Source: JAWXBK01 sp034439975 (GTDB lineage: Bacteria > Pseudomonadota > Alphaproteobacteria > Dongiales > Dongiaceae). From it: 64,000 bases of DNA. The stretch covers positions 1 through 64,000 of the forward strand of contig JAWXBK010000021.1 in NCBI GenBank assembly GCA_034439975.1, given 5' to 3'. Within the stretch, counting starts at the first letter, position 1, and each line of letters begins with the position of its first letter. The position numbers and the translations under genes were made by a program. Positions 26,882 to 35,611 of the stretch are shown one piece after another. A model generated the notes under the pieces. The model did not search any database. It was not told the origin of the DNA and saw only the letters and a program-made list of their open reading frames with translations.

Positions 26882-27685
26882 TCACGCCGCGTGCACGGCG
26901 AGGTCGCGGATCGTCGCCTGCAGCCCGCAGAGCGCGCAGTCGGGCGCGCGGCGCAACGCGATCTCGGTGAAGCGCGCATCCATCGCGTCATAGAGCAGCA
27001 GCCGGCCGGACAGGCCGAGCCCGAGCCCCAGTATCTCCTTGATCACTTCGGTCGCCTGCAGCGTACCCATGACGCCGGCCAAAGCGCCGATGATCCCCGC
27101 CTCTTCGCAGCGCGGCACGAGATCCTCGCCCGGCCGGTCGGGAAAGAGGCAGCGATAGCAGGGATGCGGCGGTCCCAGATGCGATTTGAAGGTCGAGATC
27201 TGTGCCTCGAAGCGAAAGAGCGAGGCCGCGACCAGTGTCTTTCCGGCCAGATGACAGGCATCGTTGAGCAGATAGCGCGTCGCGAAATTGTCGCTGCCGT
27301 CGGCAACGATGTCGTACTGCCCGATCAGATCGGCGGCATTCGCCGCGGTAAGGCGCAGGCGATGTGGCTCGATGCGGATTTCGGGGTTCATGCGCCGCGC
27401 ACCGTCCGATGCGCTCTCGACCTTGGGCCGGCCGACATCCTCGGTGCGATGGATCACCTGGCGCTGCAGGTTGGTGAGATCGACGACATCGTCGTCGACG
27501 ATGCCGATGCGGCCGATTCCGGCGGCGGCGAGATAGAGTGTCAGCGGCGAACCCAGCCCGCCGGCACCGACGATCAGTACGCTCGCGGCGAGCAGTTTCG
27601 CTTGGCCCTCCTCGCCGACCTCGTCGAGCACGACATGCCGCGCATAGCGCAGCAGTTGCTCGTCGCTGAGTTCGGTTGCGGTCAT
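26882..27685 (-). CDS. moeB: HesA/MoeB/ThiF-family adenylyltransferase
   Basis: 267 aa. E1-like enzyme that adenylates the C-terminal Gly-Gly of a sulfur-carrier protein (MoaD or ThiS). GAGGLGSPLTLYLAAAGIG is the nucleotide loop, DDDVVDLTNLQRQ the ATP site, and DGSDNFATRYLLNDAC the catalytic Asp block. Zn is held by CYRC and CALC. A catalytic Cys is not obvious, and there is no rhodanese domain. moeB and thiF cannot be separated here; the symbol is tentative. Last in the minus-strand run after cysK (26-nt gap), consistent with sulfur metabolism. Confidence 0.85.
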   Translation of the reverse strand: MTATELSDEQLLRYARHVVLDEVGEEGQAKLLAASVLIVGAGGLGSPLTLYLAAAGIGRIGIVDDDVVDLTNLQRQVIHRTEDVGRPKVESASDGARRMNPEIRIEPHRLRLTAANAADLIGQYDIVADGSDNFATRYLLNDACHLAGKTLVAASLFRFEAQISTFKSHLGPPHPCYRCLFPDRPGEDLVPRCEEAGIIGALAGVMGTLQATEVIKEILGLGLGLSGRLLLYDAMDARFTEIALRRAPDCALCGLQATIRDLAVHAA

Positions 27686-27711
27686 GATCGGTTGCGCCCC
27701 CGCCCGCTTTG

Positions 27712-28686
27712 TCAGGCGAGGCCGTCGAAGAGGGCGGTCGAAAGATAGCGCTCGGCAAAGGAGGGCAGGATCGTGACGATCAGCTTGCCCTTCATGTCGG
27801 CGCGTCGCCCGAGTTCGACTGCGGCGGCGATCGCGGCGCCGGATGAAATGCCGACCGGAATGCCTTCGGTCGATGCCACCTCGCGCGCCATGCGGAGCGC
27901 CGTGTCGTTGCCGATGCGCAGGATCTCGTCGATCAGCTCGACCTTGAGAATGTCCGGCACGAAACCGGCGCCGATTCCCTGAATTTTATGCGGTCCCGGT
28001 TTGCCGCCCGAGAGCACCGCGCTGTCTTCCGGCTCGACCGCGACCATGCGCAGACCCGGTTTGCGCGGCTTCAGCACCTCGCCAACGCCGGTCAGCGTGC
28101 CGCCGGTGCCGACGCCGCTCACCACGACATCGACCTTGCCGCCGGTATCGCGCCAGATTTCTTCGGCGGTGGTGCGGCGATGGATCGCCGGATTGGCCGG
28201 GTTCTTGAACTGCTGCGGCATCACCGCTTTCGGATTCTGCGCGAGGATCTGTTCGGCGCGCCGGATGGCACCGGCCATGCCCTCTCCCGCTGGCGTCAGT
28301 TCGAGCTCGGCGCCGAGCAGCTTCAGCATCTTGCGTCGCTCGATCGACATGCTCTCGGGCATGCAGAGGATCAGCCGGTAGCCCTTGGCCGCTGCGACGA
28401 AAGCCAGCGCGATGCCGGTATTGCCGCTGGTCGGTTCGACCAGCACGGCATCGGGCCCGATTTTGCCTTCGCGTTCGAGCGCCTCGATCATCGCGTAACC
28501 GATGCGATCCTTGACCGAAGAGAGCGGATTGAAGAATTCGCATTTGCCGACCAGGTCGGCGACGATACCGTGCGCGGCGGCGATCCGGCTCAGCCGAACC
28601 AGCGGTGTGTTGCCGATCGTCTCAAGAATGTTGTCGTAGATGCGGCCGTGCTGGGCGGCGGATGGAGCGGGAGCGGATTCGGGCAT
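27712..28686 (-). CDS. cysK: Cysteine synthase A (O-acetylserine sulfhydrylase)
   Basis: 324 aa, PLP enzyme forming cysteine from O-acetylserine and sulfide. The PLP lysine lies in NPLSSVKDRIGYAMIE, the phosphate-binding loop is PTSGNTGIALA, and GVGTGGTLTGVGEVLK and GISSGAAIAAA are typical. The N-terminal 15 residues are an extra low-complexity extension. It follows the Rrf2 regulator by 61 nt and precedes moeB on the same strand. Confidence 0.95.
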   Translation of the reverse strand: MPESAPAPSAAQHGRIYDNILETIGNTPLVRLSRIAAAHGIVADLVGKCEFFNPLSSVKDRIGYAMIEALEREGKIGPDAVLVEPTSGNTGIALAFVAAAKGYRLILCMPESMSIERRKMLKLLGAELELTPAGEGMAGAIRRAEQILAQNPKAVMPQQFKNPANPAIHRRTTAEEIWRDTGGKVDVVVSGVGTGGTLTGVGEVLKPRKPGLRMVAVEPEDSAVLSGGKPGPHKIQGIGAGFVPDILKVELIDEILRIGNDTALRMAREVASTEGIPVGISSGAAIAAAVELGRRADMKGKLIVTILPSFAERYLSTALFDGLA

Positions 28687-28747
28687 GGATCGGGTCGGCT
28701 CTTTCTGCGAGATGCGATGGTCGGTTGGGTTGGCCGAAAACGGAACG

Positions 28748-29203
28748 TCAGATACTGAAATCGATACGCGGCAACGGTTCGCCGGGCACGCCGGTACGGC
28801 GGGCGCGCTCGCAGATCTCTTCGACGGTGACGGAATCGAGTTCCTGCATCATGCGGTTCTGCATGTCGCGCCAGATCGGCCGTATCACCTGATTGCCGAT
28901 GGCCGATCCGCCTTCGTCGGTCAGCGGATCGGGCAGCGCATCGATCTGGCGCACGACACGCACCAGCTCGCCGACGGTGATAAGCCTTCGTTCGCGCGCC
29001 AGTCGATAACCGCCGCGCGGGCCGCGCTGGCCGGTCAGGATGCCGTTCTTCACCAGATGCTGCAGCACCTGTTCGAGATAACGCCGGGGAATGCCCTGAC
29101 GCTCGGAGATTTCACCCGACTGCACGGGCCGTTGTCCGCCGTAATAAGCGATATCGGCGACCGCCTCGATCGCAAACAGCAGGCGCTTCGATAGCCTCAG
29201 CAT
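28748..29203 (-). CDS. Rrf2-family regulator without Fe-S cysteines (CymR-like)
   Basis: 151 aa. N-terminal winged helix (LSKRLLFAIEAVADIAYYGG, GIPRRYLEQVLQHLVKNGILTGQRGPRGGYRLAR) and the Rrf2 dimerisation helix. The three clustered cysteines that hold the [2Fe-2S] in IscR are absent; only one Cys (VEEICERAR) remains. In Firmicutes, the cysteine-less CymR senses O-acetylserine through a complex with CysK; the adjacent cysK makes an analogous link worth considering (inference). It follows dut by 12 nt. Confidence 0.88.
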   Translation of the reverse strand: MLRLSKRLLFAIEAVADIAYYGGQRPVQSGEISERQGIPRRYLEQVLQHLVKNGILTGQRGPRGGYRLARERRLITVGELVRVVRQIDALPDPLTDEGGSAIGNQVIRPIWRDMQNRMMQELDSVTVEEICERARRTGVPGEPLPRIDFSI

Positions 29204-29215
29204 CGTCGCCTCCTT

Positions 29216-29686
29216 TTACCGTGCCGCGACGCCGGTCGAGCCGTAGCCCCCGGCACCGCGCTCGCTTGCGGGTTGCGCCGCATCTTCCGCCCAGGCGATG
29301 CGCATCACCGGTGCGACGACGAGTTGGGCGATGCGCATCCCGGGTTCGACCCGGAACGCATCCTGGCCATGATTGACGAGCAGAACCTTGATCTCGCCGC
29401 GATAGTCGGAATCGATCGTGCCCGGGCTGTTGAGCACGGTGATGCCATGCATGAGCGCGAGACCCGAGCGCGGTCGAATCTGCGCTTCGTAACCCGCCGG
29501 CAATGAAAGCGTGATGCCGGCCGGCACCAGGTCGCGCGCACCGGGCGCGAGGTCGATCGCGGTTGCGATCGCGGCCATCAGATCGAGCCCCGCGCTGCCG
29601 GATGTCGCATAAGCGGGCAGCGGCAGTTCGCGCCCATGTGCGAGACGCTCGATCGGCACCGTCACCGGTCGACCGTTGTTGCTCAC
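29216..29686 (-). CDS. dut: dUTP diphosphatase
   Basis: 156 aa from GTG 29686, whose GTGA overlaps the coaBC stop; the open frame further upstream is coaBC shadow. Trimeric dUTPase converting dUTP to dUMP. All five motifs are seen: SAGLDLMAA, RPRSGLAL, GTIDSDYRGEI (catalytic Asp and Tyr), RIAQLVVAPV, and the C-terminal RGAGGYGSTG that closes over the substrate. coaBC-dut adjacency is common in proteobacteria. Confidence 0.96.
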   Translation of the reverse strand: MSNNGRPVTVPIERLAHGRELPLPAYATSGSAGLDLMAAIATAIDLAPGARDLVPAGITLSLPAGYEAQIRPRSGLALMHGITVLNSPGTIDSDYRGEIKVLLVNHGQDAFRVEPGMRIAQLVVAPVMRIAWAEDAAQPASERGAGGYGSTGVAAR

Positions 29687-30894
29687 GAGGCCGCACCGAG
29701 CCGGGCCGCAATTCTGTCGGCGAGGCGCTCGGCCACCTCGTCCTTGCTCATCGCGGGCCAAGAATCGACCTTGTCGGAGGTGATCAGATGTACCGTGTTG
29801 TTGGCGCCGCCGAACGTGCCGGTCTCGGGCGAAACATCGTTCGCGATAATCCAGTCGCAGCCCTTCTTTGCGCGCTTCGCCTGCGCGTTCGCAATCAGAT
29901 CGTCGGTCTCGGCGGCAAAGCCGATCACCAGACGCGGCCGCTGTTTACCGGCTTGGCTCAGCGCCGCGAGAATGTCGGGATTTTCGATCAGTGCGATTGC
30001 GGGTGCATCGCCGCCGGTCTTCTTGATCTTGGCGTTGTGCGTATCGCGCGGCCGCCAGTCGGCCACCGCTGCGGCGCAGACCGCGATATCGACTGGCAGA
30101 ACGTCCTGTGCGGCGGCCAGCATCTGCTGCGCGGTTTCGACACGTCGAATATCGACGCCGGCGGGATCGGGCTCGGCCGTCGGTCCCGAAACCAGCACGG
30201 TCGCAGCGCCGCGCCGCGCGAGGGCCGCGGCGATCGCATGGCCCTGCCGGCCCGACGAACGGTTGCCGATAAAGCGCACCGGATCGATCGGTTCGAAGGT
30301 CGGGCCGCTCGTCACGAGCGCTCGTTTTCCGGCAAGGGGTGCGCCGGTCGCGAAGAAATTTTCGATGGCCCCGATGATCTCGGCCGGTTCCGCCATGCGC
30401 CCGAAACCTGTTTCGCCGCAGGCGAGATCGCCGGGATTGGGACCGATGCGTCTTATGCCGCGCGCCTCGAGCGTCGCGATATTGGCCTGCGTTGCCGCAT
30501 GGCCCCACATCTCGACGTTCATCGCCGGCGCGATCATGACCGGCTTGTCGGTCGCGAGCAGCGCGGTCGTCGCCAGATCGTCGGCCCTGCCATGCGCCAT
30601 CTTCGCCATGATGTCGGCCGAGGCCGGTGCGACCAGCACCAGGTCGGCTTCGCGCGAAAGCCTGATATGGCCCATCTCGCTTTCGTCGGTCAGCGAGAAC
30701 AGATCCTGATAGACCCTGTCGCCGGTCAAAGCCGCGACCGAGAGCGGTGTTACGAATTCCGCACCGCCGTGCGTGAGGATCGCACGCACGCTCGCGCCGC
30801 GATCCCGAAGGCGGCGTGTGAGTTCGAGGCTTTTATAGGCGGCAATGCCACCGGAAATGACGAGCAGGATACGCTTGCCTGCGAGCATGGGCAC
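29683..30894 (-). CDS. coaBC: Bifunctional phosphopantothenoylcysteine decarboxylase/synthetase
   Basis: 403 aa. Second and third dedicated steps of coenzyme A synthesis. The N-terminal flavoprotein CoaC half has ISGGIAAYKSLEL, the PAMNVEMW substrate clamp and catalytic Cys in LACGETGFGRMAEP. The C-terminal CoaB half has TSGPTFEPIDPVRFIGNRSSG and KKTGGDAP. It overlaps dut by 4 bases and lies 77 nt after ubiB. Confidence 0.96.
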   Translation of the reverse strand: MPMLAGKRILLVISGGIAAYKSLELTRRLRDRGASVRAILTHGGAEFVTPLSVAALTGDRVYQDLFSLTDESEMGHIRLSREADLVLVAPASADIMAKMAHGRADDLATTALLATDKPVMIAPAMNVEMWGHAATQANIATLEARGIRRIGPNPGDLACGETGFGRMAEPAEIIGAIENFFATGAPLAGKRALVTSGPTFEPIDPVRFIGNRSSGRQGHAIAAALARRGAATVLVSGPTAEPDPAGVDIRRVETAQQMLAAAQDVLPVDIAVCAAAVADWRPRDTHNAKIKKTGGDAPAIALIENPDILAALSQAGKQRPRLVIGFAAETDDLIANAQAKRAKKGCDWIIANDVSPETGTFGGANNTVHLITSDKVDSWPAMSKDEVAERLADRIAARLGAAS

Positions 30895-30971
30895 GCTCCG
30901 GCATTCTACAATTTTACGATGGAGTTAAGGTAGGCCCGCCTCCGAGGGGTTTCAAGCCGCCGGGTGTCAGA

Positions 30972-32540
30972 TCAGTGAACCAGCACGAGCAACAGGACGA
31001 TCCCCAGGATCGCCACCAGCCACCAGGGGGCCCCGGCCCGCCGCCCGCCGCCTAATGCCCGGATCGTCTCGGGATGGAGCCTGAGCCCGCCCTCGGCGAA
31101 GCCGGTGAGCGCGGTATCCAGGTGCCGTAGAATGCGGGGCAGCCGCTCGACCAGCCGGCCGGTCTCCGCTAGCGCCTCGCGGACCCGCGCCTCGGGCCCG
31201 CGATTCTCCCGCATCCAGTCTTCGATCAGCGGCTCGGCCAGGGTCCAGATATTGAGATCGGAATCGAGCTGCCGGCTCACGCCTTCCGCCATCAGCATGT
31301 TTTTCTGCAGGAGCAGTAACTGCGGCTGCACTTCCATCTCGAAGGTCTGCGCGATCTGGAAGAGCTGGCCGAGCACGCCCGCGAACGAGATATCCGCGAG
31401 CGGCCGGCCAAAGATCGGCTCGCCGATCGCGCGCAGCGCCTGCGCGAAAGCTTCCGGCGATTTGCTCGAAGGCACATAGCCGGCGGCGAAATGAATATCG
31501 GCGAGCCGCTGATAGTCGCGGTTCAAAAGGCCGAGCAGCATGTCGGCGAGATAATAGCGCGTCTGCCGGTCGAGCCGCCCCATGATGCCGAAATCGACCG
31601 CGCCGATGCGTCCGCTCGCATCGACGAACATGTTCCCGGGATGCTGGTCGCCGTGAAAGTAACCGTCGCGGAAGGCCTGCTTGAAAAAGATCGCCGCCGC
31701 CTTGGCGAGGATGTCGTGCAGATCGTGGCCGGCGGCGAGCAACCGATCGCGATCGTCCATGCGGATGCCCGCAAGGCGCTGCAAAGTGAGCACGCGCCGC
31801 GCGGTGCGCTGCCAGTCGACGGCGGGCACGACGTAACTGTCGTCGCCCGCAAAATTCCCCGCGAGTTCGTTGGCGCCTGCCGCCTCGATGCGCAGATCCA
31901 TTTCCTGCTGCACGATGATCGCGAAGGTTTCGACGACGGCGATCGGATGATAGCGGCGCAAGGCGGGCTGCGTACGTTCGCAAAGCTCGGCCAGCCACTC
32001 CATCAGCGCGATGTCGCGCCCGAACGCAGCCTCGATGCCGGGGCGCAGCACCTTGATCGCGACCTCGCGATAGGGGAATGGATCGCCCTCCGGCAGGAGC
32101 GCGAAATGAACCTGCGCGATCGACGCGGCCGAGACCGGATTGTCGTCGAATTCGGCGAACAGCCGTCCGATGGGTGCTCCCAGTTCGCGTTCGATCGTGG
32201 TCCGCGCCTCGGATGCGGGAAAAGGCGGCAACCGGTCCTGAAGCTGGGCGAGATCGGCAGCGATGCGATCGCCCAGAAGATCGGTACGGGTCGACAGCAT
32301 CTGGCCGAACTTGATGAAAACCGGGCCGAGCTCGACCAAAGCCGCGGCCAGTTTCTCGCCCGGCCGCATATCGGGCTGTCCTTCGCTGCGGCGGCCGAAG
32401 AAGAACCGTGCGCCGCGCAGCAGCACGGGCGCGCTGCCCGGTCCGCGCATCAGTTCGACGAGCGGCCCGAGCGCATCGTGACGCGCGAGCGTGCGCGCGA
32501 TCGCGGCAAGGCGCAGCAATTGTCGGAGACTGCGGAACAT
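30972..32540 (-). CDS. ubiB: UbiB, ABC1/ADCK-family ubiquinone biosynthesis kinase-like protein
   Basis: 522 aa from ATG 32540; the frame is open far upstream but overlaps ubiE. Atypical kinase needed for ubiquinone synthesis. Family features: KFGQMLSTR (KxGQ motif), AASIAQVHFA (Ala-rich loop), VAIKVLRPG, QQEMDLRIEAAGANEL (ExD), FHGDQHPGNM and VDFGIMGRL. The C-terminus ends with a membrane anchor (WWLVAILGIVLLLVLVH). It starts 11 nt after ubiE, the usual ubiE-ubiB pair. Confidence 0.96.
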   Translation of the reverse strand: MFRSLRQLLRLAAIARTLARHDALGPLVELMRGPGSAPVLLRGARFFFGRRSEGQPDMRPGEKLAAALVELGPVFIKFGQMLSTRTDLLGDRIAADLAQLQDRLPPFPASEARTTIERELGAPIGRLFAEFDDNPVSAASIAQVHFALLPEGDPFPYREVAIKVLRPGIEAAFGRDIALMEWLAELCERTQPALRRYHPIAVVETFAIIVQQEMDLRIEAAGANELAGNFAGDDSYVVPAVDWQRTARRVLTLQRLAGIRMDDRDRLLAAGHDLHDILAKAAAIFFKQAFRDGYFHGDQHPGNMFVDASGRIGAVDFGIMGRLDRQTRYYLADMLLGLLNRDYQRLADIHFAAGYVPSSKSPEAFAQALRAIGEPIFGRPLADISFAGVLGQLFQIAQTFEMEVQPQLLLLQKNMLMAEGVSRQLDSDLNIWTLAEPLIEDWMRENRGPEARVREALAETGRLVERLPRILRHLDTALTGFAEGGLRLHPETIRALGGGRRAGAPWWLVAILGIVLLLVLVH

Positions 32541-32551
32541 CGGCGCGCCGG

Positions 32552-33328
32552 TCAGGTCCGCCAGCCGGCATGCAAAGCTGCAATGCCGCCGGAGAGATTG
32601 CGGAACGAGACGAGGTCGAAACCGGCCTCGCGCATCATCGCGGCGAGCGCCTCCTGGGTCGGAAAACGGCGAATGCTCTCGACCAGATACTCGTACGAGG
32701 CGCGGTCGCGCGCGACCAAGGCGCCCAATGTCGGTAGCATTGAGCGCGAATAGACATCGTAAAGATCGCGCAAACCCGTCAGCACGACATGGCTGAATTC
32801 GAGGCAGAGAAACCGCCCGCCCGGCTTCAGTACGCGATGCATTTCGGCCAGCGCGCGGTCCGGATGCGTCACGTTGCGCAGGCCGAAGGCGATGGTACAG
32901 CCATCCATCGTCGCGCTCTCGAACGGCAGATTTTCGGCATCGCCGGTCACCCATTCGATGCCGGCGAGAATGCCGCGATCGGTCGCGCGGTCGCGCCCGA
33001 CCTCGAGCATCGCCGGTGTCAGATCGCAGACGATGACCTTGGCTTCGCGTTCTGTGCGCTCGAGGATGCGAAACGCGATGTCGCCGGTGCCGCCCGCGAC
33101 ATCGAGAAAAACCTCGCCCTTTTTCGGCGCGAGCCGATCGAGCATCGCGCGTTTCCACAAGCGATGGACGCCGCCCGACATCAGATCGTTCATCAGATCG
33201 TAGCGGCCGGCGACGCTGTCGAAGACGCCGCGCACCAGCCCCGGCTTCTCGGCCGCATCGACCGGCCGGTCGCCGAACCAGGCCGGTTCCGGGCGCGTAT
33301 CCGAGCCGCTTGTGGCCTTCTCAGCCAT
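32552..33328 (-). CDS. ubiE: Demethylmenaquinone/ubiquinone C-methyltransferase
   Basis: 258 aa from ATG 33328. SAM-dependent C-methylation of the quinone ring. DVAGGTGDIAFRIL is SAM motif I; VTGDAENLPF, TIAFGLRNVTHPDRAL and the C-terminal FRNLSGGIAALHAGWR signature are typical UbiE/COQ5. Its first 8 bases overlap the end of the HNH nuclease gene upstream, an unusual partner; in other alphaproteobacteria ubiE usually faces mutM directly. Confidence 0.96.
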   Translation of the reverse strand: MAEKATSGSDTRPEPAWFGDRPVDAAEKPGLVRGVFDSVAGRYDLMNDLMSGGVHRLWKRAMLDRLAPKKGEVFLDVAGGTGDIAFRILERTEREAKVIVCDLTPAMLEVGRDRATDRGILAGIEWVTGDAENLPFESATMDGCTIAFGLRNVTHPDRALAEMHRVLKPGGRFLCLEFSHVVLTGLRDLYDVYSRSMLPTLGALVARDRASYEYLVESIRRFPTQEALAAMMREAGFDLVSFRNLSGGIAALHAGWRT

Positions 33329-34202
33329 GCTTCTTCTCAAGGAACATTTTTCGGTGGTATGCGACATATTCTGGATGCGGGCGGAATGCGGGATCGTTGG
33401 GTAACAAAGCGGTGAGGCCGGGTACAAAAAGCCGTTTTACTTCATCAGGCACAAGCGATTCTTTGACTAGAATTTTATAGTTCTCATCCAGCGTGACAAA
33501 GCAGCGGTCGAACATCCAATGTACCGTCTTTGAAAGTGCAAGGCCGTTCCTTAGAGCATCCGGTCCATTGTGTCCGTCACCGACCGGTCGAATATGTGCA
33601 GCATCGACCTCTGACCGACCGCCGCCATTGATCATGCGGATTCCAGTCAGGGCGCATCGATCATCGTATGCCCGCCGGACGACCTGTCGAAAGGCCTTAT
33701 CGCGTATTCGCCTGCTGACCAGCTGTTGAACGAGCGGGCGTTCCATCGGCTCAGGTGCAGGCTCTCTGAGGCCTTGCGTAAGCGATGATTCCTCGTCGGC
33801 ATCAGACAGGCCAATCGCCGCGATTGCCGCAAACTCTTCTTCGGGAATTGGCCTTACCGCCCACTGAAATTGGCCGAGATTTGTCGAGCGGTCTGGGTTC
33901 TGGAGCGAGCGTTCAAACGTTGTTTCTTCAATTCGGAACGGTACAGGTGTTGGGAAATCCAAGTACCCTGAAAGATTTGCGTAGTAGTGGTCGGGCGTCT
34001 TTGGATCTTGTTCGATTGAATTAACTTGTGCGGTCGCGATGTAGGCTTGGCGCCCTTTGTCGCGCCGAGGCTCATAGTAAACAATTAGGTCGCCAACTGA
34101 TCGCTGGACCTGCCGGAGATATCTCCCAGGAAAATGATATCGCTGTTCGGGCAGGTCGTCGTATTGCGATCCTACCCGGTGCGTAAAGACCGACTTGGCC
34201 AT
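33321..34202 (-). CDS. HNH endonuclease with N-terminal PUA/EVE-like domain
   Basis: 293 aa. The C-terminal half has an HNH nuclease core: Cys183 (RCALTGIRM), AAHI with His203, and LRNGLALSKTVHWMFD with Asn219 and His228, as in predicted restriction endonucleases of the COG3440 type. Residues about 25-95 (VGDLIVYYEPRRDKGRQAYIATAQV, then YYANLSGYLDFPTPVPF) look like an EVE/PUA-superfamily fold, often a reader of modified bases. This suggests a modification-dependent restriction enzyme (inference). No methyltransferase partner is nearby. The base composition is less GC-rich than in neighbouring genes, and it is wedged between mutM and ubiE, suggesting acquisition. Confidence 0.8.
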   Translation of the reverse strand: MAKSVFTHRVGSQYDDLPEQRYHFPGRYLRQVQRSVGDLIVYYEPRRDKGRQAYIATAQVNSIEQDPKTPDHYYANLSGYLDFPTPVPFRIEETTFERSLQNPDRSTNLGQFQWAVRPIPEEEFAAIAAIGLSDADEESSLTQGLREPAPEPMERPLVQQLVSRRIRDKAFRQVVRRAYDDRCALTGIRMINGGGRSEVDAAHIRPVGDGHNGPDALRNGLALSKTVHWMFDRCFVTLDENYKILVKESLVPDEVKRLFVPGLTALLPNDPAFRPHPEYVAYHRKMFLEKKHG

Positions 34203-34291
34203 GCGCGGGACAATAGCGGCCGGGCGCCGGAGCGGCTAGCTTGGGCGCCTCAATCGCCTTGATCCCGATTTCGGAGAGCGCCTGAGCGCCG

Positions 34292-35125
34292 ATGCCTGAA
34301 CTTCCGGAAGTAGAAACTGTCCGTCGCGGCCTCGCGCTCTGTCTCGAGGGCCGCAGGCTCGCGCGCGTCGTGCAGCGCCGCGCCGATCTGCGTTTTCCAT
34401 TGCCCGAGCGCTTCGCCGAACGGCTGCAGGGCCGCCGCGTCGAACAGGTCGGGCGGCGCGCGAAGTATCTCGCGATCCGGCTCGACGACGGGATGATGTG
34501 GCTCTGTCATCTCGGCATGTCGGGGCGCATGCTGATCGGCAGCGGCAAGCCGCCGGAACCCGAGGCGCACGATCATGTGCTGGTCGAAACCGACGATGGC
34601 GGCTGGCTGCGTTTCAACGATGCGCGCCGTTTCGGGATGATGGATCTCTGGCCCGCGGCCGATCTCGACACGCACCGGCTGATGCGCGGCCTCGGGCCGG
34701 AGCCGCTCGACCTTGAGTTCGACGGTCCTGCCTTGGCGAAGCGGCTCAAGGGCAAGGCAACCTCGATCAAGGCGGCATTGCTCGATCAGCGCGTCGTCGC
34801 CGGGCTCGGCAATATCTATGTCTCGGAAGCGCTGCATCATGCCGGGATCTCGCCCCGAAGGCTCGCACGCACCGTTCAGGGCGGAAGGGCCGATCGGCTG
34901 GCGGCCGCGATCCGCCAGACACTCGAAGCCGCGATCGAGGCAGGCGGCTCGTCGCTGCGCGATTATGTGCAGACCTCGGGCGAACTCGGCTATTTCCAGC
35001 ATCGCTGGGTCGTCTATGAGCGCGAGGGGAAGAGCTGCCGCCAATGCGGCCGGGCCTGCCCCGGGATCAAGCGCATCGTCCAGGCGGGCCGCTCCACCTA
35101 CTATTGTCCGCGCCACCAGCGGTGA
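34292..35125 (+). CDS. mutM: Formamidopyrimidine-DNA glycosylase
   Basis: 277 aa. Removes 8-oxoguanine and FaPy, with AP lyase activity. The N-terminal catalytic Pro and Glu (MPELPEVETVRRGL), the Lys in RRAKYL, helix-two-turn-helix block LDQRVVAGLGNIYVSEALH and the C-terminal zinc finger (CRQCGRACPGIKRIVQAGRSTYYCPRHQ region, four Cys in CxxC pairs) are complete. It is divergent from the HNH gene and precedes a small exported protein by 14 nt. Confidence 0.96.
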   Translation: MPELPEVETVRRGLALCLEGRRLARVVQRRADLRFPLPERFAERLQGRRVEQVGRRAKYLAIRLDDGMMWLCHLGMSGRMLIGSGKPPEPEAHDHVLVETDDGGWLRFNDARRFGMMDLWPAADLDTHRLMRGLGPEPLDLEFDGPALAKRLKGKATSIKAALLDQRVVAGLGNIYVSEALHHAGISPRRLARTVQGGRADRLAAAIRQTLEAAIEAGGSSLRDYVQTSGELGYFQHRWVVYEREGKSCRQCGRACPGIKRIVQAGRSTYYCPRHQR

Positions 35126-35139
35126 GCTAGAAACCGGCC

Positions 35140-35544
35140 ATGTTCCCAGTCCTACCGATCGGGTGCCTCGCACCGCTTCGCCGCCGGCTTGCGGCGGGAT
35201 GCCTCGCGCTCGCGTTTGTCCTCGCAGGGTTCGCTGGCGGAGAGGTCCGCGCCGGCGATTTCGTGCCCGGGATCGAGGATCTGCCGCTGATGGCCGAACT
35301 CGAACCGATCGACGGGTCGGGCTTCGCCTTCGATACCGCCTCGGGCCGCCTGGTCGAGGCTTATGCCAGCGGCACCGTCGCGCCCGAAGCGGTGCTCGCC
35401 TTTTATGAGCGCACACTGCCGGCGCTCGGCTGGGAAGCGGGCGACGACCAGACCTGGCAGCGCGAGGGCGAAACCCTGGCGATCGAATTCGTCGAGGGCG
35501 CCGAGCCGCTGACCGTCCGCTTCCAGCTCGCGCCGCAGGAATAG
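35140..35544 (+). CDS. Small exported protein, conserved hypothetical
   Basis: 134 aa. N-terminal Sec signal peptide (RRRLAAGCLALAFVLAGFAGG, likely cleaved after VRAG). The mature domain of about 95 residues contains LPLMAELEPIDGSGFAFDTASGRLVEAYASG and VLAFYERTLPALGW, a pattern seen in small alphaproteobacterial envelope proteins; I recognise no function. It lies 14 nt after mutM and 67 nt before the crotonase gene, so cotranscription with mutM is likely. Confidence 0.75.
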   Translation: MFPVLPIGCLAPLRRRLAAGCLALAFVLAGFAGGEVRAGDFVPGIEDLPLMAELEPIDGSGFAFDTASGRLVEAYASGTVAPEAVLAFYERTLPALGWEAGDDQTWQREGETLAIEFVEGAEPLTVRFQLAPQE

Positions 35545-35611
35545 CAACCGAACCACCGCCGCATCGGTCCTGCCGGTTGCGGCAGCGGCCCACCAATTCG
35601 AGGGAGCCATC

